NCBI GenBank assembly: GCA_000433515.1
Contig: FR891221.1
Coordinates: 1,299-9,733 of the forward strand
Origin: Candidatus Colimorpha enterica
Lineage (GTDB): Bacteria; Bacillota; Clostridia; Oscillospirales; CAG-272
Length of the DNA stretch: 8,435 bases
Reading direction: 5' to 3'
Each line of letters starts with the position of its first letter. Positions within the stretch are counted from its first letter, which is position 1. The translations under genes and the position numbers were made by a program. Shown piece by piece: positions 1-5,942 of the stretch. Below the pieces are notes generated by a model. The model saw only the letters and a list, made by a program, of their open reading frames with translations. It had not been told where the DNA came from and ran no database searches.

Positions 1-524
1 AATTCGTGATAGTCAATTTCTCCGGCGCATCGACGTTTGTTGATGCCTGCGGCGGGGTTGACATGGCTCTTACGCAGAAGGAGATAAATTATCTTCTCAA
101 TCTGAAGGACGAATTCCCGCAGAACAGCGACGGTACCTATCATCTTGACGGCAAGGTCGCGCTTGACTATATGCGTATGCGCAAGATCGATTCCGATTTC
201 GGGCGCACCGAGAGACAGAGAAAGACGATGATGGCGATATACAGTCAGGCAATGGCGAGAAAGGACGTCACACAGATGTACAATCTTGTCAGGGAAGGCT
301 TCAACCTTGTAAAGACCAATCTGAAGCTGTCCGAGATGCTTGACCTTGCACAGAGCGTTATTTCGATGGGAAGCGAGCTCAATATCGGCTCGGAAAGCGT
401 TCCGCCGAAAAGCACGAAAAAACTCATGTGGTCGAACAGGTATATCGACAGGAAGTCGGTTCTCTGGATCGATAATCTTGATGATGCAAAGAAGTACGTT
501 GTCGGCATGATATACGGAAACTGA
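1..524 (+). CDS. LytR-CpsA-Psr (LCP) family cell-wall polymer ligase, C-terminal part
   Basis: LCP enzymes are membrane-anchored and transfer undecaprenyl-linked glycopolymers such as teichoic acid or capsule onto peptidoglycan outside the cell. The reading frame is open from the window edge (first full codon at 3), so the N-terminal membrane helix and first part of the domain lie upstream. Visible LCP hallmarks, in order: VDACGGVDM (nt about 39-65), then HLDGKVALDYMRMRK followed by IDSDFGRTERQRK (about nt 141-224), which matches the family's G-x-LDG-x-AL-x-Y-x-R-x-R-x-x-DSDFGRTxRQ motif with its conserved arginines. The remaining ~100 residues are the usual helical C-terminal part of the fold plus a short tail ending in YGN. 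A GTG at nt 6 is only an internal valine codon, not a start. The stop at 522-524 is followed at once by a hairpin terminator. The family is secure; the substrate polymer cannot be told. Confidence 0.92.
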   Translation, partial: FVIVNFSGASTFVDACGGVDMALTQKEINYLLNLKDEFPQNSDGTYHLDGKVALDYMRMRKIDSDFGRTERQRKTMMAIYSQAMARKDVTQMYNLVREGFNLVKTNLKLSEMLDLAQSVISMGSELNIGSESVPPKSTKKLMWSNRYIDRKSVLWIDNLDDAKKYVVGMIYGN

Positions 525-530
525 TATAAC

Positions 531-577
531 AAACAGCAGAGACCGGAGCCGGAAGGCTGAGATCTCTGCTGTTTTTA
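531..577 (+). terminator. Intrinsic terminator after the LCP gene, probably shared with convergent lnt
   Basis: A perfect 12-bp stem pairs 531-542 (AAACAGCAGAGA) with 563-574 (TCTCTGCTGTTT). Inside the 20-nt apical region an extra 4-bp stem, AGCC/GGCT (547-550 with 555-558), closes a GGAA tetraloop. On the plus strand the stem runs into TTTTT (572-576), with a second T-run at 582-587. The lnt stop codon lies at 578-580 on the other strand, so the hairpin is also just downstream of lnt. There the trailing T-run is weaker (TTTGTTAT), so bidirectional use is plausible but less sure. Confidence 0.9.
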
Positions 578-2164
578 TCAGTTTTTTCTTCGGATTGCCT
601 TTATCTTTGCCGCGATTTCAATGGCTGCGGTAACTGAAAGGAAGGCGAAGGAGAGCCATACGATGAGGTCGCCGACGCAGGAATACGGCGTTCTTTCGGT
701 GCTGAAGGTGACATCTGCGGCGACGTAACCGTCAACAAGCGGCTCAAGATATGTCTTTATTTCTCCCTTTGCCGAGATGACGGAGGAGATTCCGGTATTT
801 GCGGCGCGTACGAAGCATCTGCCGCTTTCGATGGCGCGGAGGACGGCATGACCGTTGTGCTGATATACCGCTGCGGAATCGCGGTACCATGAGTCGTTTG
901 TTGACAGTATCATCAGGTTTGCCCCGTCGCGGACTGAGGAGAGGGTCAGGGTCTCGTAGATGGAATCGAAGCAGACAAGCCCGCCTATCTTTCCGTGCTC
1001 TGTTTCAAAAAGCTCCGACGAGGTGCCGGGGACAAGCGCGTCGCTGAACATATTCATTTCGGCGAGGAAGGGAAGAACGGCTTTTATCAGCCCCGGCATG
1101 GGGAGATATTCGCCGAAGGGGACAAGGTGACGCTTGCAGTATACGTTTTCGTCAACGCTTCCGTCGGGGTGAAAGAGGTAGATGGAGTTGTAGTTGTTCC
1201 CGTCCTTTGTATAGAACGCGCCGACGGCTATTGTTATTGATTTTTCCTTTGCAAGGCCTGAAATAATTCCGGCTGCATACGGGTTAAGGTTCAGGTAGGT
1301 CGTTATGACGGTCTCCGGCCAGACGACAAGCTCTGCCTGCTCTTCTTCAACCGCCCTTTCGGTCAGGGAGACGTAGATGCGCAGGGAGTTTTCAAGAGAA
1401 TCGTCCGCCCATTTGTCGCCGGAGGCAATATTGCCCTGAATGCACGCGGCTTTTACAGTGTCGCCGTTTTCTTTGTATACCGAGAGCCGGACGACGCCGA
1501 AAACGAAATTCACTGCCACAATTCCCGCGGCGACGGCGGCACAGTATCCCGGCTTTTTCTCTGCACGGAGCTTCTTATATGACAGGGCGAGAAAGCCGTT
1601 TACCGTGACTATAAGAAATCCGGTGAAAAGCGAGCCGAGGAGCGAGGCACTCTGTATCGCGGGGAGAATTTTATATTGTGTTACGGCGAGCCTTGCCCAC
1701 GGGACACCGAACCAGAACTGCGTCTGGAACCATTCCATCACGCACCAGAGGGCGGCGGCGATAAACGGTTCAAGAAGCGGCCTGTCCGAACGATACAGCT
1801 TACGGTAGAAGAACGGCACAAAGGCGGTTCCGATGCCCTGAAGCAGAGACAGACCGACCCACGCGGTGATTATCAGAAGGATGCTGACCCCGTTTGAAAA
1901 GCCGGCAAAGTCGAGGGGATAGAGGCAGGTGAACCAGTAATACACTGTGCCGTAGTAGCCGAGGGAGAAGACGAGGCCGTGCCTGTATGCGGATTTTTTT
2001 CTTTCGGCTGCAAGAAACAGCGGAATGAGCGATATCCACGGCAGGAAAAACAGGTATTCGCAGATGAGCGGAATTGCCGTCAGGATTCCTGCGGCAAACA
2101 CTGCGGCATATGACAGCCAGCCGCGCTTTTTTGTTTTTTCAGAGCCTTCCAAGCGTTTCACCAC
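578..2164 (-). CDS. lnt: Apolipoprotein N-acyltransferase (Lnt)
   Basis: Lnt is an integral membrane nitrilase-fold enzyme that transfers a fatty acid from phospholipid to the N-terminal amine of the lipid-modified cysteine of lipoproteins. The 528-residue product has the expected length and layout: about six N-terminal membrane helices (roughly residues 17-230), an extracytoplasmic nitrilase domain (about 235-490) and a last helix (about 497-520). The catalytic triad is visible: E284 in VVWPET, K344 in KRHLVPFGEYLP and C398 in GGLVCFDSIY. E352 of the FGEY motif is also kept. In E. coli Lnt the nucleophile is followed by Tyr-Glu; here it is Phe-Asp (F399, D400). The start is uncertain. GTG at 2164 opens the frame but lacks a good ribosome site. 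TTG at codon 5 (2152) has GGTGGTGA 5 nt upstream and may be the real start. The 5' end overlaps the end of the pseudouridine synthase gene, indicating translational coupling. Last gene of the minus-strand operon. Confidence 0.93.
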   Translation of the reverse strand: MVKRLEGSEKTKKRGWLSYAAVFAAGILTAIPLICEYLFFLPWISLIPLFLAAERKKSAYRHGLVFSLGYYGTVYYWFTCLYPLDFAGFSNGVSILLIITAWVGLSLLQGIGTAFVPFFYRKLYRSDRPLLEPFIAAALWCVMEWFQTQFWFGVPWARLAVTQYKILPAIQSASLLGSLFTGFLIVTVNGFLALSYKKLRAEKKPGYCAAVAAGIVAVNFVFGVVRLSVYKENGDTVKAACIQGNIASGDKWADDSLENSLRIYVSLTERAVEEEQAELVVWPETVITTYLNLNPYAAGIISGLAKEKSITIAVGAFYTKDGNNYNSIYLFHPDGSVDENVYCKRHLVPFGEYLPMPGLIKAVLPFLAEMNMFSDALVPGTSSELFETEHGKIGGLVCFDSIYETLTLSSVRDGANLMILSTNDSWYRDSAAVYQHNGHAVLRAIESGRCFVRAANTGISSVISAKGEIKTYLEPLVDGYVAADVTFSTERTPYSCVGDLIVWLSFAFLSVTAAIEIAAKIKAIRRKN

Positions 2165-3122
2165 CGTTCATGAAGTCGCGGACGAACCATATTCCGTCAG
2201 GCGGGAGCTTAAAGGTTTTTCCGTTCAGGTACGAGAGCATATCCCCGCCGCCGAATGTGAGGGAATAAGAGCAGAGCGCCTGATATTTATAACCGGCGTG
2301 TCTGTCGTCGCGGTTGATGCCGTATTTTCCGTCTCCGAGGAGAGGGTGTCCGACCGACGACAGGTGAGCGCGTATCTGGTGTGTTCTGCCGGTGAAAAGC
2401 TCGACCTCAAGAAGCGAAAGCCCGTCCTTTTCGGCAAGCACCCGGTAGCCGGTCTTTATGTCCTTTGAGCCGGGGATGCGCTTCCGGTACACGGTTACTG
2501 TGTTTCTGTCGCTGTCCTTTGTGATGTAGCCGGTAAGGATATCCGATTTTTTCTCCATGCTTCCGTGGACGGCGCAGAGGTATTTTTTTGTCAGCCTGCG
2601 TTCTTTTATCAGGCGGTTCAGCTCGCGGAGAGCGGCGGCGTTCTTTGCGGCGATGACGATTCCGGAGGTGTTCCGGTCGATTCTGTTGCAGAGTGCCGGG
2701 GCGAAGGACTGTTCCGACGACGGGTCGTACTCGCCCTTCTTATACAGGTACGCCTGTATCTGGGTTATCAGCGTGTTTGTGTCGTCTTTATCGTCGGAAT
2801 GAACCTGAAGTCCGGCGGGCTTGTTGCAGAGGATGAGGTTTTCGTCCTCATAGACCACCGAAAAAGCCGGGGTGATGTGGCTGAGAAGTTTAGCCCGTGA
2901 GTCTGCCGCGCCGTCTCCGAAAAGCTCGTCCGGGAGGAAAAGCTGGACGGTGTCGCCCTCGCAGAGCATCTGATCAGGCTCGGCGCGCTTGCGGTTGACC
3001 TTTATCTTTTTGGTTCTTATTGATTTGTACATAAGCGACGGCGGCATGGCTTTTACCGCCTTTGACAGGAACTTGTCCAGCCGCTGTCCGGCGTCGTTTG
3101 TGCCGATCGTGAGAATTTTCAT
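2139..3122 (-). CDS. RluA/RluD-family large-subunit rRNA pseudouridine synthase
   Basis: These cytoplasmic enzymes isomerise specific uridines in 23S rRNA (or tRNA) to pseudouridine. The 327-residue protein begins with an S4 RNA-binding domain (about 11-65: QRLDKFLSKAV, then KKIKVNRKRA and EGDTVQLFL). The synthase domain follows: motif I around YEDENLILCNKPAGLQVHS (91-109), the catalytic aspartate D149 in NRIDRNTSG, and LFTGRTHQIRAHL (242-254) then GHPLLGDGKYG (258-268). The usual HRLDRDTSG reads NRIDRNTSG here, with the catalytic aspartate and adjacent arginine intact, so activity is expected. The ATG at 3122 has AAAGGA 6 nt upstream. It is preceded by a 76-nt gap holding a strong hairpin and overlaps lnt downstream by 26 nt. 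The exact target uridine, and hence the choice among rluA, rluC and rluD, cannot be set from sequence alone. Confidence 0.93.
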   Translation of the reverse strand: MKILTIGTNDAGQRLDKFLSKAVKAMPPSLMYKSIRTKKIKVNRKRAEPDQMLCEGDTVQLFLPDELFGDGAADSRAKLLSHITPAFSVVYEDENLILCNKPAGLQVHSDDKDDTNTLITQIQAYLYKKGEYDPSSEQSFAPALCNRIDRNTSGIVIAAKNAAALRELNRLIKERRLTKKYLCAVHGSMEKKSDILTGYITKDSDRNTVTVYRKRIPGSKDIKTGYRVLAEKDGLSLLEVELFTGRTHQIRAHLSSVGHPLLGDGKYGINRDDRHAGYKYQALCSYSLTFGGGDMLSYLNGKTFKLPPDGIWFVRDFMNGGETLGRL

Positions 3123-3140
3123 AAAACGTCCTTTTGCAGA

Positions 3141-3175
3141 ACCGCCGCAGTTCCGTTTTCCGGAAGTGCGGCGGT
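3141..3175 (-). other. Strong hairpin just upstream of the pseudouridine synthase ribosome site
   Basis: A 9-bp perfect stem (ACCGCCGCA 3141-3149 with TGCGGCGGT 3167-3175) is separated by one G/G mismatch from a further 5-bp stem (TTCCG 3151-3155 with CGGAA 3161-3165) around a 5-nt loop. No T-run follows on either strand, so it is not a typical intrinsic terminator. On the minus-strand transcript it ends about 6 nt before the AAAGGA ribosome site of the next gene. It may affect message stability, processing or translation; its role is unknown. Confidence 0.6.
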
Positions 3176-3198
3176 ATGGATTTCACGGATACGGGATA

Positions 3199-4248
3199 TC
3201 AGCCTCTGTCGCGGAAGATCGGCTCTTCCTCCGGTGCCTCGTCCTCTTCTTCGCCGCGCTTCTTTGCGCCGACGTTGTCGCTGACGTAGTAGGGGTCGAT
3301 CATGACCTCCTTTACCTTCGGGTATGCGGCGTAGATGCCCATGAAGCCGACGAGAGAGACGAGGATAAGCGTCGGCAGGATTATTCCGACCGGGAAGACG
3401 GTGATAAGCAGCCAGTAGTCGAAAAGCGCAACGGCTACCGCGCCGAGAAAGGCAACAATGTTCCGTCTGAATCCGAGTATTGCGAAAATGAAGGAATTTT
3501 TCAGTATCTTGTATATCGACAGGTCAAAGGTGACAAGCATAATATACATATAGTACCGCATCATCGTGTAGATCATTGCGACTATGACCATTACGCCGAG
3601 CATGAAGCCCATGACTGCCGAGACGCTTCCCGCGTAGAAGAAGAACAGGTCGTAGGCGATCACCAGAATAAAGAGCAGATCGATTATCCCGAGGAGCATA
3701 CCCTGCTTCCAGTTGCGCTTTATCGAGTATTTTATGTCAGAGAAGAGCATCGACGGGTCGCCCTTCACGATATTTCTCATGACATAGGCGGTTGCGAGGT
3801 TGACGATGCCGAATGTGAGAAATACGAGAGCGGTGAGGCCGAAGAAAACATAGGTCGCGGTTGTCGGCAGGGATATTCTCGCCTGCGCGCCGTGGACGCC
3901 GAACAGAGCCGCGGATATCGGATTTGCGCCGCCTGCCGTCATTGCGCCGTAGAGCGGACCGAACATCGACGATGCGGGCGCGGTTGTGTTTACGTTGAGA
4001 TTCTGGGTCAGGGCATACAGCCCGAAGAGTATCGGAAAATTGCCGAGGAAGGCAAAGACGTTCAGAGCGAACATCGTGTTGAAATTCCGCGAATAGAATT
4101 TGAAGAAATTCACGAAATTGCGCGGCTGGCGCGCCTCCTCCTTCGACAGTCCCTTTCCGCTTCCCTTGGGATTGAAGAATTCGTAGAGAAAGTGCCTTTT
4201 CTTTTTGTTATTCCGGTCTTTTTTGAGTTCAGCCAATTTATTTAACAT
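3199..4248 (-). CDS. YesL/DUF624 family multi-pass membrane protein
   Basis: The function is not established for this family, which is common in Firmicutes and often sits near carbohydrate transport genes. The 349-residue protein shows the family pattern. A short motif before the first helix (NFFKFYSRNFNTMFALNVF, 47-65) leads into a membrane helix with NFPILFGLYAL (70-80). A second helix follows at about 131-155. The characteristic DIKYSIKRNWKQG stretch (171-183) precedes two helices (about 184-206 and 210-235), and more hydrophobic segments lie at about 262-308. Odd points: a ~50-residue Gly/Ala/Asn-rich loop between helices one and two (about 82-130), a lysine/arginine-rich N-terminus (9-18), and an acidic cytoplasm-like tail (332-343). 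At 349 residues it is longer than typical YesL proteins of about 200. The start is ambiguous: at ATG 4248 the AAAGG ribosome site touches the codon, while TTG at codon 5 (4236) lies 11 nt from AAAGGA. Only 13 nt separate it from the upstream gene. Confidence 0.82.
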   Translation of the reverse strand: MLNKLAELKKDRNNKKKRHFLYEFFNPKGSGKGLSKEEARQPRNFVNFFKFYSRNFNTMFALNVFAFLGNFPILFGLYALTQNLNVNTTAPASSMFGPLYGAMTAGGANPISAALFGVHGAQARISLPTTATYVFFGLTALVFLTFGIVNLATAYVMRNIVKGDPSMLFSDIKYSIKRNWKQGMLLGIIDLLFILVIAYDLFFFYAGSVSAVMGFMLGVMVIVAMIYTMMRYYMYIMLVTFDLSIYKILKNSFIFAILGFRRNIVAFLGAVAVALFDYWLLITVFPVGIILPTLILVSLVGFMGIYAAYPKVKEVMIDPYYVSDNVGAKKRGEEEDEAPEEEPIFRDRG

Positions 4249-4261
4249 CCTTTCATACCGG

Positions 4262-4807
4262 TCATGCCGGGAGGGGAAAATATACAGCGAAAAAATATAT
4301 CGCGGTGCAGACCGCCGCCGTTATGACAGACAGCGACAGAAACGAGAAGAACACCGGCGCCGTCCCCTTTGCACGGAGTATCTCGGACGGATCGGGCGCG
4401 GCATAGCGCAGAGCGTTCCGGCAGAGTGCCGAGACGGTTCCGGCATAGGAGCATACCGCGGCGAAGGCAAGCAGGAACAGCAGCACCGCCGCGTGTGTGA
4501 ACGGGTTCAGCCCGGAGGTGCAGTAGGATATCGCAAATATCCCGAGGCGCGCGCCGATGAGGAGAGATACCGTGATGCCGACCGCACAGGCGTAGAGCGT
4601 GAACGACGATATGAACAGTATCACAAGCGGGGTCAGAAATTCCGCTTCAAGCAGCAGCCATTCACGGAAGGACAGCTGTTCCGATACCGTGCTGTTTATG
4701 CCGGGGACAGCCTCGAGGCCGTATGCGAATTTCAGTGCCGCCGCGACCGATGCCCCGACAAGAAAGACTGCGAGGCAGAGAAGAGAACATTTCAGGTATT
4801 TTTTCAA
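4262..4807 (-). CDS. Small multi-pass membrane protein of unknown function
   Basis: I do not recognise this 181-residue protein. It has an N-terminal hydrophobic helix (about 7-28) that follows MKKYLK and could be an uncleaved signal anchor. A short polar extracytoplasmic-like segment (29-50) comes next, then hydrophobic stretches at about 57-84, 86-96, 104-128 and 151-177. The region between 130 and 150 is polar (RNALRYAAPDPSEILRAKG). The helix arrangement after residue 50 faintly recalls SpoIIM-like membrane proteins, but no diagnostic motif is visible and I do not assign it. The start is TTG at 4807: a stop lies three codons upstream in frame, and GGTGAT, matching the end of the consensus ribosome site, sits 5 nt ahead. 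It is the first gene after the minus-strand promoter and lies 13 nt upstream of the DUF624 gene, so the two are very likely co-expressed. Both are membrane proteins and could work together. Confidence 0.75.
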   Translation of the reverse strand: MKKYLKCSLLCLAVFLVGASVAAALKFAYGLEAVPGINSTVSEQLSFREWLLLEAEFLTPLVILFISSFTLYACAVGITVSLLIGARLGIFAISYCTSGLNPFTHAAVLLFLLAFAAVCSYAGTVSALCRNALRYAAPDPSEILRAKGTAPVFFSFLSLSVITAAVCTAIYFFAVYFPLPA

Positions 4808-4869
4808 AAATCATCACCGGAATATATATATGACGGCGACGGGCGGCAGATACCGGGGTTATAAAAAAT

Positions 4870-4898
4870 ATTCTACCATACAATATTGAATAAATCAA
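4870..4898 (-). promoter_or_regulatory. Sigma-A promoter of the minus-strand operon
   Basis: Read on the minus strand, the -35 is TTGATT (4893-4898), the spacer is exactly 17 bp, and the -10 is TAGAAT (4870-4875) preceded by TGG, giving an extended -10. Transcription should start near 4863, leaving a leader of about 55 nt before the TTG at 4807. No other good promoter is seen between the four downstream genes, which supports one operon. Confidence 0.75.
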
Positions 4899-4933
4899 CC
4901 GCGGGGCAAAAATTTTTTCGCGTTTCTTTGCCG

Positions 4934-4962
4934 CTTTACACAAACCTTACATTCATTTTACC
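4934..4962 (+). promoter_or_regulatory. Pho-box-like direct repeats upstream of pstS
   Basis: Three 7-mers in exact 11-bp register: CTTTACA (4934-4940), CCTTACA (4945-4951) and TTTTACC (4956-4962). PhoP of Bacillus binds TT(A/C/T)ACA-like repeats at about 11-bp spacing, and PhoB of enterics also binds 11-bp direct repeats, upstream of pst promoters. Their position, roughly 33-61 bp upstream of the -10 of a phosphate-transport operon that lacks a good -35, fits an activator site for phosphate starvation. The regulator is inferred, as no phoP or phoR gene is in the window. Confidence 0.6.
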
Positions 4963-4991
4963 GTATGTGTGGTGCAGGAAACGGTGCGCGG

Positions 4992-5000
4992 TGGTACAAT
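4992..5000 (+). promoter_or_regulatory. Extended -10 of the pst operon promoter
   Basis: TACAAT at 4995-5000 is preceded by TGG, giving an extended -10. At the 17-bp distance (4972-4977) the sequence is GTGCAG, a poor -35. Together with the repeats upstream this suggests an activator-dependent promoter. The start of transcription should fall near 5007, giving a leader of about 27 nt that contains the GGGAG ribosome site (5020-5024), 9 nt before the pstS ATG. Confidence 0.6.
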
Positions 5001-5033
5001 AGTCTCAGAAAAAATGAAAGGGAGTAAACAGAA

Positions 5034-5915
5034 ATGAAGAACACAATAAAGAAGATCGTATGTTTCGTGTCGGCGGGGCTTGCTGCGGCAGCCGTGTTCA
5101 CCGGGTGCGGAGGAAAGAAGGCATTTGACGCTTCGAAGAACATCAGCGTCGTTGCACGTGAGGACGGAAGCGGAACAAAGTCGGCATTCATGGAGATCAT
5201 TGGCCTCAAGGGCAAGGCGGACGTAAGCGGCGTTATCATTGCAACGGGAACCGCGGGTGTGCTTGCCGAGGTACGGAGCAATCCTCTTGCGGTGGCTTAC
5301 GAGAGCCTCGGCTACGTTACCGACGACGTAAAGATGCTTAAAGTTGACGGAGTTGAGCCGACTGTTGAGAATATAAAGAACGGCACATACAGGATCGCCC
5401 GTCCGCTGAATGTGGTATATCAGGAAAAGACGGTTGCCGACGGCGTCTGCAAGGCATATCTTGAGTTCCTTCAGAGTGCCGATGCGCAGAAGATAATCAC
5501 CGAAAAGGGTTATGTTTCGACCAGGGACGGTGCGCAGGAATACAAGATCCAGTCGGGTCTTACCGGTAAGATCGGCATCTCCGGAAGCACCTCGCTTCAG
5601 CCGCTTATGATCGAGCTTGCAAAGAAGTTTGAGTCGCTTCAGTCCGGTGTTACGGTCTCTGTCTCCGGCGGCGGAAGCGGAACCGGCTACAAGAATGCAA
5701 AGGAAGGCGTCAGTGAGTTCGGTATGATCTCCGAGACCTTCAATTCCGAAAAAGCCGACAACTGCACCTCCTATGAGGTCGCAAAGGACGGCATCGCGGT
5801 GATCGTCAACAAGGCGAACACAAATGACAACATCGCGCTTGACACGCTCAAGAGCATCTACAACTGCGAAGCCGGTGATTCCGCGGTGACAAAGTGGGAT
5901 CAGGTAAGCAAGTAA
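5034..5915 (+). CDS. pstS: Phosphate-binding lipoprotein PstS, circularly permuted
   Basis: This is the extracytoplasmic lipoprotein that binds inorganic phosphate and delivers it to the PstCA channel. The 293-residue product has a lipoprotein signal peptide: basic MKNTIKK, a hydrophobic stretch and lipobox FTGC, with C25 as the lipidated residue. The domain order is unusual. First come blocks that are C-terminal in known PstS proteins: ISVVAREDGSGT (37-48), SNPLAVAYESLGYV (82-95), VDGVEPTVENIKNGTY (104-119) and ITEKGYVST (155-163). After a linker (about 163-178) come blocks that are normally N-terminal: GKIGISGSTSLQP (178-190), SVSGGGSGTGYK (209-220), EFGMIS (228-233), DGIAVIVN (252-259) and LKSIYNC...TKWDQV (272-291). 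Each block occurs once, so this is a permutation at the hinge strand, not a truncation or fusion. Length is near normal. Its position before pstC, pstA and pstB supports a working phosphate receptor. ATG 5034 has GGGAG 9 nt upstream. Confidence 0.92.
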   Translation: MKNTIKKIVCFVSAGLAAAAVFTGCGGKKAFDASKNISVVAREDGSGTKSAFMEIIGLKGKADVSGVIIATGTAGVLAEVRSNPLAVAYESLGYVTDDVKMLKVDGVEPTVENIKNGTYRIARPLNVVYQEKTVADGVCKAYLEFLQSADAQKIITEKGYVSTRDGAQEYKIQSGLTGKIGISGSTSLQPLMIELAKKFESLQSGVTVSVSGGGSGTGYKNAKEGVSEFGMISETFNSEKADNCTSYEVAKDGIAVIVNKANTNDNIALDTLKSIYNCEAGDSAVTKWDQVSK

Positions 5916-5942
5916 CAACAATAATCAAAACGGGTATCTGAA

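Noticed and set aside
1..5. The window begins with AATTC, as if from an EcoRI-cut clone end
   Set aside because: Five bases can match by chance, and the reading frame of the LCP gene is consistent from the first codons onward.
2989..4245. A 418-codon open frame on the plus strand opposite the DUF624 gene and the start of the pseudouridine synthase gene
   Set aside because: Its product is a low-complexity run of charged residues with no recognisable motif, while the opposite strand encodes clear families with good ribosome sites. It is a codon-bias shadow.
4262..4807. Assignment of the small membrane protein as SpoIIM-like
   Set aside because: Only the general pattern of hydrophobic segments agrees; no diagnostic residues are seen, so the gene is left as unknown.
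4822..4831. AT dinucleotide run (ATATATATAT) in the leader of the minus-strand operon
   Set aside because: It is too short to be a meaningful repeat, and no convincing riboswitch or attenuator fold could be built in the roughly 55-nt leader.
5034..5915. PstS as a truncated gene, frameshifted gene or fusion of two partial genes
   Set aside because: Each conserved block appears exactly once, the frame is uninterrupted, and signal peptide, ribosome site and total length are normal. Circular permutation explains it better.
4953..5921. A 322-codon open frame on the minus strand opposite pstS
   Set aside because: It lies fully antisense to a gene with unmistakable PstS motifs and a lipoprotein signal, and has no convincing domain or ribosome site of its own.
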